A stretch of DNA of 64,000 bases from Streptomyces antarcticus (lineage in GTDB: Bacteria > Actinomycetota > Actinomycetes > Streptomycetales > Streptomycetaceae), in the NCBI RefSeq assembly GCF_026627255.1, contig NZ_JAPNLM010000008.1, positions 124,001-188,000 of the forward strand, read 5' to 3'. The translations under genes and the position numbers were made by a program. The notes below the pieces were generated by a model. That model had not been told where the DNA came from. It saw only the letters and a program-made list of their open reading frames with translations, and did no database searches. This document shows, one piece after another, positions 24,339-31,919 of the stretch; position 1 is the stretch's first letter, and each line of letters begins with the position of its first letter.

Positions 24339-24764
24339 ATGAACGCGCCCACAGCAGCCGACGACACCCGCGGATCCACCCGCCGCGGGGACCGCGCCCG
24401 CGCGGACGACGCGACGCCGGCGACCGCCGCCGCGGCCCGCGCCAGGGTGTGCGAGCTGCTGCGCCGAGCGGGCATCAGCCTCGACAGCGTCACCGCCGCG
24501 GACGCCCTGCTGGTGACGTCGGAACTCGTCACCAACGCGATCCGTCACGGCGGCGGGATCACCGCCTTCCACACCGAGATCGCGGACGACGCCCTCATCC
24601 TGTCCGTCAGCGACGCGAGCCCCCGCGCGCCCGTCCCCCGCACCGGCAGCGTCGACCATCCGGGCGGCTACGGGTGGCCGCTCGTCCAGCGGCTCGCCGA
24701 ACGCGTCGACATCAGCAGCCATCCCGGCGGCAAGACCATCGGCACCACCCTGCGCCTGACCTGA
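24339..24764 (+). CDS. HATPase anti-sigma-type serine kinase
   Basis: A 141-residue HATPase_c_2 protein. The N-box reads SELVTNAIRHGGG, with Asn and His in place. The G1 box is in LILSVSDASPR, and the G2-like segment is HPGGYGWPLVQRLAERVDI, with the lid ending GKTIGTTLRL. It follows the STAS gene and probably phosphorylates it, completing a partner-switching module with the divergent phosphatase. The target sigma factor is not obvious nearby. Confidence 0.85.
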   Translation: MNAPTAADDTRGSTRRGDRARADDATPATAAAARARVCELLRRAGISLDSVTAADALLVTSELVTNAIRHGGGITAFHTEIADDALILSVSDASPRAPVPRTGSVDHPGGYGWPLVQRLAERVDISSHPGGKTIGTTLRLT

Positions 24765-24815
24765 TCCGACCACCACCGGTACTCGGGTCGATCCTGACGT
24801 CGCGGGGCGCGACCT

Positions 24816-24901
24816 CTCTGCACTGCAGAGAAAAAGCAACCACAGTACCACTCATTATCTACCACGACTGACACAGGTTTTCGCCACCTCATCGATGAGG
24901 T
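24816..24901. promoter_or_regulatory. Two perfect palindromes in an AT-rich leader
   Basis: CTCTGCA and TGCAGAG flank one base at 24816-24830, and ACCTCATCGATGAGGT is a 16-bp perfect palindrome at 24886-24901. They lie in an unusually AT-rich stretch (about 24828-24910) between the kinase gene and the gene at 25030. Neither is followed by a T-run, so they look more like protein-binding sites than terminators. Confidence 0.5.
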
Positions 24902-25029
24902 AATCCAACTCAAGCGGGGTAGACGGACTTCGCACCGGGCGCGACGCCCGGGCGGAGCGGTGGCGGTCGACCCCGCCACCGGGCGCTACCATCAGCCCCT
25001 CTGACGGCTGATAGGGAAGGCTTTTCGCG

Positions 25030-25452
25030 ATGGCCGATGACGCATACCTGTTCCTCCTTCCTGACCGGCATCCACGACTGGGGGCCGCTTTCGCCTCCGT
25101 CGGCACACTGGAGTGCGCCACTTCCCCGGCGGTCCACGGCTGGCTCCAGGCGCACGGCGTCTCGGCGTCCTCCGAGCAGGTCAGGATCCTCCCCGCCGGA
25201 GCGGAGGCGTTCGTCCCGAGTGACGCCGAGCGCCTGCCGCTGCCCCTGAGCGAGGAGGAGGCGCTTCGGGTGCAGCAGGAATGCGCGCCCCAGTCCGTGA
25301 CGGACGTGGAGACGGAGCTCCTCCAGTTCCGCGACACGACCCAGGACTGGGAGGGCCTCGTACACCGCGCCCTGACGGCCGGCGTCCCCGCGACGCGGAT
25401 CGTCCAGCTGACCGGCCTGGACCCCCAGGACATCGGCCGCCTCACCATGTGA
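25030..25452 (+). CDS. Hypothetical 140-residue protein
   Basis: A soluble acidic protein with GGGAAGG about ten bases before its ATG. The N-terminal half looks beta-rich (AYLFLLPDRHPRLGAAFASVGTLECA, then SEQVRILPAGAEAFVPS). The C-terminal half is helical (SEEEALRVQQE, TELLQFRDTTQDWEGLVHRALTAGVPATRIVQLTGLDPQDI) and ends like a short HTH or sigma-4-like helix pair. No family is recognised. It sits behind the two palindromes noted upstream and is convergent with an MmyB-type regulator. Confidence 0.6.
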   Translation: MADDAYLFLLPDRHPRLGAAFASVGTLECATSPAVHGWLQAHGVSASSEQVRILPAGAEAFVPSDAERLPLPLSEEEALRVQQECAPQSVTDVETELLQFRDTTQDWEGLVHRALTAGVPATRIVQLTGLDPQDIGRLTM

Positions 25453-25495
25453 CCGCGGCCCCGCCCGGCACCGCCCGGGGCGGGAACGCGGCGCC

Positions 25496-26437
25496 CTACG
25501 TACGGCTGTCGCTGCGCGCGGACGGGTGCTCCCCGCCGGGCCCGGCGGAGTCGGCGGCCGTGTCCGTCGCGGCGGCCGCGGCCCGCGCGAGGATGCGCAG
25601 GGCCGCCTCGGAGGGCGAGCCGGCCTCCGCCGTGTAGGTGATCAGGCTCTGGTCGGGGTCGTCCGGAAGGTTCAGGCTCTCGTAGGCGAGGGTGAACTCT
25701 CCGACCAGCGGGTGGCGCAGGTGGTAGCCGCCGTGCGTCGCCTCCCGGACCTCCCGCTCCTCCCAGAGCCGGGTGAACTCCGGGCTGCGCTCGCCCAGTT
25801 CCGCGATGAGCGCCGCGAACCGCGGGTCGTGCGGGTGTCGTCCGAGGTCGAACCGGAGGTAGGCGACGAGGTCGCGCGCCTTGCGCTCCCAGTTCACGAA
25901 CCGGCCGCGCACCTCGGGGTCCAGGAAGACCAGCCAGGCCTTGTTACGCCGGTCGGGCGGCAGCGCGCCGAAGTCCTTGACGAGCATGGCGAAGAGCGGG
26001 TTCCAGGCGAGGATGTCGGTGCGGCGGCCGACGACGAAGGCGGGGGTCTCGGGCATCGCCTCCAGCAGCCTGCGCAGCCCGGCCCGCACTTCCTGCGGCT
26101 CCTCCGGCCCGTTCCCCGCGGCCGCGCCCTCCCGGTCACTTCGGCGCCCCGCGGTGCGGACCAGGCGGGTCAGGTGCGCCGTCTCCGCCGGGTCCAGGCG
26201 GAGCGCGGAGGCGACGGCGCCCAGCACCGTGTCCGAGATGTTCTCGGCGCGCCCCTGCTCGAAGCGGGTGTAGTAGTCCACGCTCACGCCGGCGAGCTGG
26301 GCGAGTTCTTCCCGGCGCAGTCCCGGCACCCGGCGGCGGCCACCGAAGGAGCGCAGGCCCGCGTCCTCGGGACGGATCCGCCCACGGCGGGACCGCAGGA
26401 AGTCTCCGAGTTCTGCCTTGGGGCCTGTCTGGTTCAT
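25496..26437 (-). CDS. XRE-family regulator with MmyB-type ligand-binding domain
   Basis: A 313-residue regulator with the signature of the MmyB group: an HTH at residues 10-75 (LGDFLRSRRGRI, then RRVPGLRREELAQLAGVSVDYYTRFEQGR), then a ligand-binding domain from about 105 (MPETPAFVVGRRTDILAWNPLFAMLV, later THGGYHLRHPLVGEFTLAYESLNLPDDPDQSLITYTAEAGSPSEAALRIL). Such proteins usually regulate an adjacent oxidoreductase or transporter gene, but the divergent neighbour here is a broken peptidase gene. The start is ATG 26437. Confidence 0.9.
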   Translation of the reverse strand: MNQTGPKAELGDFLRSRRGRIRPEDAGLRSFGGRRRVPGLRREELAQLAGVSVDYYTRFEQGRAENISDTVLGAVASALRLDPAETAHLTRLVRTAGRRSDREGAAAGNGPEEPQEVRAGLRRLLEAMPETPAFVVGRRTDILAWNPLFAMLVKDFGALPPDRRNKAWLVFLDPEVRGRFVNWERKARDLVAYLRFDLGRHPHDPRFAALIAELGERSPEFTRLWEEREVREATHGGYHLRHPLVGEFTLAYESLNLPDDPDQSLITYTAEAGSPSEAALRILARAAAAATDTAADSAGPGGEHPSARSDSRT

Positions 26438-26749
26438 GCCCTCAATCCTAGGGTCGGACCCCGGTCACCTGCGAAGAGCGCGGGCCGGCGGACCGCGGCG
26501 ACGGCGCCGCGTGTCCCGGCCGGGCCGGCGGGACGGCCCCGGGAGCACCGGGGCGGAAAGGCGGGGGTGGGTGGTCAGTGCCGCGACCATCCGCTCCGCC
26601 CCGGACCCCGCCAACCGACTTATGCCCTTTTCGTACCGGTTCACTCACCCGGCGCAACCCGTCACGCCGCGCTCCCCCTCCCCACCCCATGATCGGAGGG
26701 AGCACCGGGCACCGACCCGTCGACCAGGGACCAGAGGGGACGGTGGCGG
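26438..26749. other. 312-bp gap upstream of the peptidase remnant
   Basis: GC-rich sequence with no convincing gene. Some AT-richer sequence (acttatgcccttttcgtacc, 26618-26637) may hold the promoter for the regulator or for the former peptidase gene. Confidence 0.4.
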
Positions 26750-27003
26750 ATGGAACCGGACGGTCGCGACAGCCTGGCGGGCCGGGCCGACGCCCTGACT
26801 GCCTGGGCTGCGGGCCGATCTGGAGCGGCTGGCGGCGATCCCGTCCGTCGCCTTCCCCGGCTACCCCGCCGAACCGGTCCAGGAGGCGTACGACCTGGTC
26901 GTCTCCCTGCTGCGCGAGGCCGGCGTCCCCACGATCGAGCGGATCGACCTGCCCGACACCGCGCCGGTGATCTACGCCGAGATCCCGCCGCCGGGCCCCG
27001 GAT
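26750..27003 (+). pseudogene. M20-family dipeptidase, N-terminal remnant
   Basis: ATG 26750 starts MEPDGRDSLAGRADAL. The recognisable family sequence is in another frame from about 26813: RADLERLAAIPSVAFPGYP, AEPVQEAYDLVVSLLREAG, VPTIERIDLPDTAPVIYAEIPPPGP. This is the first about 65 residues of an M20 metallopeptidase. The frame carrying it has a stop just upstream, so at least one frame change separates it from the start. The gene is cut off before the metal-binding HxD region at the metG terminator. Confidence 0.7.
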
Positions 27004-27010
27004 ACGCCAG

Positions 27011-27048
27011 AGGGGCGCCGCTCCGGGAACTCCCGGGGCGGCGCCCCT
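27011..27048 (-). terminator. Strong hairpin terminator of metG
   Basis: Two 18-base arms (27011-27028 and 27031-27048) pair with a single G-T mismatch, 23 bp beyond the metG stop. The hairpin lies exactly where the peptidase remnant loses similarity. Confidence 0.8.
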
Positions 27049-27070
27049 CACGGGCTCGCGGGGTGGGGCC

Positions 27071-28786
27071 TCAGGCGTCCGGGGAGCCGCCGAAGCGCTC
27101 CCGGTACGAGTCCAGGTCCTCTTCGGTGATCTTCGCGAAGAGCACCGGCGGTACGGTGAACGGCGTCCCGGCGGGGACCGCGTCCAGGGACCGGGCCTGC
27201 TCCGGGGTCACCCAGGCCGCCGTGTCGTCGGCGAGCGCGAACGCGGAGCGCATGGCGCGCGCCGAGGCCGGGATGAACGGCTCGGAGACCACCGAGTAGA
27301 GGTGGATGAGGTTCATCGCGGTGCGCAGGGTCAGCGCCGCGCCCTCCGGGTCGGTCTTGATCTCCAGCCAGGGGGCCTTCTCCTCCAGGTAGGAGTTTCC
27401 GGCCGACCACAGGGCGCGCAGCGCGGCCGCGGCCTTGCGGTACTGGAGCGTGTCCATGTGGCCCTCGTACTCGGCCAGCAACTCGGCGATCTGGCCGCCC
27501 AGCTTCGCCTCGGCATCGCCGGCCGCGTTGCCCGCGGGGACGTCGTCGCCGAAGCGCTTGCGGGAGAAGGACAGGACGCGGTTGACGAAGTTGCCGAGGG
27601 TGTCGGCGAGGTCCTTGTTTACCGTGGCGGTGAAGTGCTCCCACGTGAAGGACGAGTCGTCGGACTCGGGCGCGTTGGCGATGAGGAAGTAGCGCCAGTA
27701 GTCGGCCGGGAGGATCTCCAGCGCGTGGTCGGTGAAGACGCCGCGCTTCTGCGAGGTGGAGAACTTGCCGCCGTAGTACGTCAGCCAGTTGAAGGCCTTG
27801 ACGTAGTCGACCTTCTTCCACGGCTCGCGGGTGCCCAGCTCGGTGGCCGGGAACATCACGGTGTGGAAGGGGACGTTGTCCTTGGCCATGAACTGGGTGT
27901 AGCGGACGTCCTCGGCCTCGTACCACCAGGACTTCCAGTCGCGGTTCGCCGGGTCGGCGTCCGCCCACTCCTTGGTGGAGGCGATGTACTCGATCGGGGC
28001 GTCGAACCAGACGTAGAACACCTTGCCGTCGGCGGCCAGTTCGGGCCACGTGTCGGCCGGGACCGGGACGCCCCAGTCGAGGTCGCGGGTGATGGCGCGG
28101 TCGTGCAGGCCCTCGGTCAGCCACTTGCGGGCGATGGAGGACGCCAGCTGCGGCCACTCCTCCTCGTGCTCCGCCACCCAGGCCTCCACCTCGACCTGGA
28201 GCTTGGACTGGAGGAGGAAGAGGTGCGTGGTCTCGCGGACCTCCAGCTCGGTGGAGCCGGAGATGGCCGAGCGGGGCTCGATCAGGTCCGTGGGGTCCAG
28301 GACGCGGGTGCAGTTCTCGCACTGGTCGCCGCGGGCCTTGTCGTAGCCGCAGTGCGGGCAGGTGCCCTCGACGTAGCGGTCAGGCAGGAATCGGCCGTCG
28401 GCGGGCGAGTACACCTGCCGGATCGCGCGCTCCTCGATGAAGCCGTTCGCCTGGAGCTGCCGCGCGAAGTGCTGGGTGATCTCGGCGTTCTGCTGGGAGG
28501 AGCTGCGGCCGAAGTAGTCGAAGGACAGCGCGAAGCCGTCGTAGACCGCCTTCTGGGCGTCGTGGGCCTGCGCACAGAACTCGGCGACGGAGATGCCGGC
28601 TTCCTTCGCGGCGAGCTCGGCGGGCGTGCCGTGCTCGTCGGTGGCGCAGATGTACAGGACGTCGTGGCCGCGCTGGCGGAGGTACCGGGAGTACACGTCC
28701 GCCGGAAGCATCGACCCGACCATGTTGCCCAGGTGCTTGATCCCGTTGATGTACGGAAGCGCGCTGGTGATCAGGTGTCGAGCCAT
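27071..28786 (-). CDS. metG: Methionyl-tRNA synthetase
   Basis: A 571-residue class I aminoacyl-tRNA synthetase that charges tRNA-Met. The HIGH motif is HLGN (residues 18-21, in [15 protein letters not shown]) and the KMSKS equivalent is KFSTS (341-345). A zinc knuckle CPHC/CENC has cysteines at 143, 146, 156 and 159. [15 protein letters not shown] is the methionine-pocket region, and an anticodon-binding helical domain fills the C-terminal 200 residues. No C-terminal EMAPII-like domain is present. The start at ATG 28786 is preferred over ATGs at 28801 and 28819 because GGAG precedes it and the product begins directly with the Rossmann fold. It is a single essential gene with its own terminator. 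Confidence 0.96.
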   Translation of the reverse strand: MARHLITSALPYINGIKHLGNMVGSMLPADVYSRYLRQRGHDVLYICATDEHGTPAELAAKEAGISVAEFCAQAHDAQKAVYDGFALSFDYFGRSSSQQNAEITQHFARQLQANGFIEERAIRQVYSPADGRFLPDRYVEGTCPHCGYDKARGDQCENCTRVLDPTDLIEPRSAISGSTELEVRETTHLFLLQSKLQVEVEAWVAEHEEEWPQLASSIARKWLTEGLHDRAITRDLDWGVPVPADTWPELAADGKVFYVWFDAPIEYIASTKEWADADPANRDWKSWWYEAEDVRYTQFMAKDNVPFHTVMFPATELGTREPWKKVDYVKAFNWLTYYGGKFSTSQKRGVFTDHALEILPADYWRYFLIANAPESDDSSFTWEHFTATVNKDLADTLGNFVNRVLSFSRKRFGDDVPAGNAAGDAEAKLGGQIAELLAEYEGHMDTLQYRKAAAALRALWSAGNSYLEEKAPWLEIKTDPEGAALTLRTAMNLIHLYSVVSEPFIPASARAMRSAFALADDTAAWVTPEQARSLDAVPAGTPFTVPPVLFAKITEEDLDSYRERFGGSPDA

Positions 28787-28907
28787 CCTCGGATGCTCCA
28801 TTTCCTCTGTGCGGTACACGTGGCGTCACGGACGGTGAACGCTGTTCATCGTATCGAACGGCCCGAAGGCCACGCGCCGCATTTGTTCGGGTGGGCAGAA
28901 CGCAAAA

Positions 28908-28941
28908 GCGAGGGCAGTGACCTCTCCGTCACGGCCCTCGC
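28908..28941 (-). terminator. Hairpin terminator with T-run
   Basis: GCGAGGGC and GTGAC pair with GTCAC and GCCCTCGC across one internal mismatch and a six-base loop. On the minus strand the stem is followed by TTTT, fitting intrinsic termination of the sigma-like gene that ends at 29037. Confidence 0.8.
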
Positions 28942-29036
28942 AATCGCGCCCATGCTACAGCCGGACGGCGGCGCCCCCGACCGCCGCAGAGCCCGGTCGC
29001 GGCGGCCACGGAGCCCGGTCGCGGCCGCCGGGGAAC

Positions 29037-31073
29037 CTACTCCCAGCCCCCGGACGCGCCGTCGAGGGCGGTGATCCGGGCTCCGCTCGCGAGGCGGCCC
29101 GTGAGGGAGAACGCTGCCCCCTCCGGGCCGGCGGACGCGGCCAGGGTCCGGCCGCCGGCCTCCGCCCGGACCGCGCCGGCCGCGGTGATGCCGACGACCT
29201 CGCGGCTCCCCGCGGCCACCACGTACCAGCGGCCCGCGGGCGAGCGCCACCGGGTGCCGGCGAGCAGGTGCTGTCCGAAGCGCCCGCAGGCCGCCGTGGA
29301 CCGGGCCCGCACCACGTCCTGCGGCGGCCCGGCCGGCGGGCGCAGTTGGACGAGCACGTCGCCGGGGCCGGCCCAGCCGGAGGCGCGGGTGCAGGACCAC
29401 ACGGCGCGGCCGCCGCCGTCGGGGAGCTCGGAGCCTGCGAAGTCCCAGACGTTGACGGCGCGGACGGAGCCGCCGCCCAGTTCCCGCAGCCGGCACGCGG
29501 TCGGCGCCCACGCGGCCCGCGCGGCCGGACCGGTGGCCTCGCGCGGCTGCCGGGCCGGCACGGCGCCGGGGCCGTCGGGCAGCGGCGTGTAGGTGAGGTG
29601 CACCGGGGAGAGCGCGCCCAGGTCGGCGAGGACGAAGGAGTGCTTCTCGACGATGCGGGCGGAGGAGGTGAGTTCGAGTACGGGCCAGGATCCGCAGCCC
29701 CCGGCCGTACGGGGCACCGCCGCCGGAGCCGTGACCCCGTCGGGGCCGATGGCCAGCGGGGCGCCGTCCTCCCCGGTGCGGAGCAGGTCGCGGGTGGCGG
29801 CCCCCTCGATCCACGGGGCGAGCAGGTAGCGGGCCGGGCCGTCGGCGGAGGTGCGGACCAGGGCCAGCGCGGCCGCGGTGGTCACGCCGGCCTCGTCGGT
29901 ACGGGCGAAGGCCAGCTCCCGCCCGCGGGGCCCGGCGGCCGCTTCGGCGTAGCGGACCACGCGGTCCCCGTCGAGCAGCAGCACCACGGCCCGGCCCTCG
30001 CTGTCGCCCGCGTGCAGCAGCTGCGGGGGCCGGGCGGGCGGGTCGGTCGCGGTCCCGGGGGCGGCGGTGACCGGGACCCCGCCGGGCCGGGCGGCCCACG
30101 TGCCCAGCGCCCGCGCCAGCAGAGCCCGGTCGGCGGTGCGGCCGCCGCGGGCCGGCCAGGCGGTGAAGTCCACCCGGGCGGTGTCGGCCCAGGCCTCCGC
30201 CGGGACCCGGAGCAGCCGGTCGGGGTCGAGCGCCCGGGCGGCCACCGGCCCGGCGGCGGGCGTGGCCTCGGGGCGCGGCGGCGAGGCGTCGGCCACCAGT
30301 ACCCCGGTGACCAGCGCGACCACGGCCGCGGCGGCCCACCCGGCCCGCACCCGGCGGCGGCGCCGGAGCAGGTCGGTGGGGCGGGCGCTGACGACGCTGG
30401 CGTCGAACTCCGGGGTGAGCGGGGTCGCCGGGAGCGGTGCGCCGACGGGCAGCGCGAGGGCCTCGCGCACGGCGTCGGACGGGTCGTCCGCGCCCGCGGC
30501 CCCGAGGAGCCGGACCGCGGCCTCCTCGGGGAGCCCGTCCATGCGGTGGAGGACGAACGCGGCGCGGACCGGTCCCGGCGCGCCCGCCAGCACCCCGGCC
30601 GCCTCGTCGATCCCGCCGGCCGGGGGCCAGAGCCTCAGCCCCCACACGAACGGGGGGACGGGCGGCCAGCCGGCCTTGGCCAGGGCGGAGCGGACCCGGC
30701 CGGCCGGGGCGAGGGCGGCGCGCAGCACCCGTACCCGTATCTCGGAGAGCGGCCCGCCGGGACTGTCGGGACCCCCCAGGGGCCCCCGGGGGCCGGAACC
30801 GCCGGGCTCGCCGGAACCGCCGGGCCCTGACGGCTCGCCCGGCCCGCCCGGCCCGCCGGGGCCTTCCGCGGCGCCGGGCCCCGGGCCCGGGGCCCCCGAT
30901 CCCCGGGGCAGCGCGTGCTGCACCGCCTTGTGCGCCAGCAGCACGCGGGTGTGGCGCGGAAGGCACTCGGGGAGGGTGAGGTAGGCGAGCCGTACCAGTT
31001 GGGGGTACTGCTCGACGAGGACCGCCTCGGCCTGCTCGACGGCGGTGGAGCCGAATCGCTGCGATGTGCTCAC
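29037..31073 (-). CDS. Membrane-anchored sigma-factor-like protein with large extracytoplasmic domain
   Basis: A 678-residue protein. Residues 15-55 resemble a degenerate sigma region 2 (EQYPQLVRLAYLTLPE). A Gly/Pro-rich linker (58-110) follows, then a region 4-like segment (PGPVRAAFVLHRMDGLPEEAAVRLLG, 167-191). A basic stretch RRRRR precedes one membrane helix (244-263), and the remaining about 410 residues would be outside the cell, including several Cys-containing segments. It diverges from a genuine-looking sigma gene at 31317, so it may act as a membrane-bound regulator of it. The GTG at 31073 directly touches GGAGG, an unusually short spacing, so the true start is uncertain. Confidence 0.7.
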   Translation of the reverse strand: MSTSQRFGSTAVEQAEAVLVEQYPQLVRLAYLTLPECLPRHTRVLLAHKAVQHALPRGSGAPGPGPGAAEGPGGPGGPGEPSGPGGSGEPGGSGPRGPLGGPDSPGGPLSEIRVRVLRAALAPAGRVRSALAKAGWPPVPPFVWGLRLWPPAGGIDEAAGVLAGAPGPVRAAFVLHRMDGLPEEAAVRLLGAAGADDPSDAVREALALPVGAPLPATPLTPEFDASVVSARPTDLLRRRRRVRAGWAAAAVVALVTGVLVADASPPRPEATPAAGPVAARALDPDRLLRVPAEAWADTARVDFTAWPARGGRTADRALLARALGTWAARPGGVPVTAAPGTATDPPARPPQLLHAGDSEGRAVVLLLDGDRVVRYAEAAAGPRGRELAFARTDEAGVTTAAALALVRTSADGPARYLLAPWIEGAATRDLLRTGEDGAPLAIGPDGVTAPAAVPRTAGGCGSWPVLELTSSARIVEKHSFVLADLGALSPVHLTYTPLPDGPGAVPARQPREATGPAARAAWAPTACRLRELGGGSVRAVNVWDFAGSELPDGGGRAVWSCTRASGWAGPGDVLVQLRPPAGPPQDVVRARSTAACGRFGQHLLAGTRWRSPAGRWYVVAAGSREVVGITAAGAVRAEAGGRTLAASAGPEGAAFSLTGRLASGARITALDGASGGWE

Positions 31074-31316
31074 CCTCCGACAAACGAGTGAATCTTGCGA
31101 TGGTCACACGCGGTGCGCCGCGGCCCGCCCGTGCGCCGCCCGTCACCCGCCCGTCCGCCACGGTCGGCATATGCATACGCGCTGGCCAGAACCTTGCTCG
31201 GTCGACATCGATCACGACTCGATCATCACCGAACGTAATATTTCCATGTTTCTCTTCTGCGCCCTCCGAGTGCGCCCGCGCTGTTTCCTGGACCGCACAG
31301 GGGATGAGGTGGAGCG

Positions 31317-31919
31317 GTGAGCGATGGCGGACCGGAGGAGTCCGGTGGGAGCGTGGGACTGCCGAGCCGGCACCGGCGGCCGACCCCCATGAGCCAGTGG
31401 GATCCGACGGCACGCCTGTCGTACTGGGCCTTCCACACCAACCGGCGGCCCGCGTACATGCGCTTCGCGTACCTGCACCTGGGCTCGGACGCGGGCGCGG
31501 AGGAGGCGGTCGACGCCGCCTTCGACTCGATCATGGCCGAGTGGCTCCGGATGCTGCACATGGACCGGCTCGACGCGTACGCCTGGACCGTCCTCAAGGG
31601 CTGCATCGTCGACCACCTGCACCGCCGCACCCCCTGGCGGCGGCGGCCGGAGCCGATGGACACCAGCGCCTTCGAAGCGGCCCTCAAGGAGGCCCGCGCG
31701 GACCGGTACGAGGTGCTCACCGACGCCATCCGCTTCTACTCCGCGGTCTCCCGGCTCGTCGAGCGGCAGCGCGATGCCGTCCTCCTGCGGTACGGCCTCC
31801 AGTGCACCCCCGGCGAGGCCGCCGCGGTGATGGGCGTCGACGAGGCGACCGTCAGCTCGCACCTCGGCCAGGCCCACCGGCGGCTCGCCCGCCTGCTCGA
31901 CACGTCCGCCGAGTCATGA
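31317..31919 (+). CDS. Sigma-70 family (ECF-like) RNA polymerase sigma factor
   Basis: A 200-residue protein starting at GTG 31317, with GGAG only two bases upstream. Region 2-like sequence spans about 30-100 (YMRFAYLHLGSDAGAEEAVDAAFDSIMAEW, then DAYAWTVLKGCIVDHLHRRT). Region 4 spans about 140-195 (FYSAVSRLVERQRDAVLLRYGLQCTPGEAAAVMGVDEATVSSHLGQAHRRLARLL), with a full helix-turn-helix. The promoter-melting part of region 2 is diverged from typical ECF factors. The IclR-like gene overlaps its stop by four bases (ATGA), and a membrane-anchored sigma-like protein is divergent. Confidence 0.8.
   Translation: MSDGGPEESGGSVGLPSRHRRPTPMSQWDPTARLSYWAFHTNRRPAYMRFAYLHLGSDAGAEEAVDAAFDSIMAEWLRMLHMDRLDAYAWTVLKGCIVDHLHRRTPWRRRPEPMDTSAFEAALKEARADRYEVLTDAIRFYSAVSRLVERQRDAVLLRYGLQCTPGEAAAVMGVDEATVSSHLGQAHRRLARLLDTSAES

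Noticed and set aside
24886..24901. Terminator for the HATPase kinase gene
   Set aside because: The palindrome has no separate loop and no T-run, and lies over 120 bp from the stop codon in AT-rich sequence, which fits an operator better.
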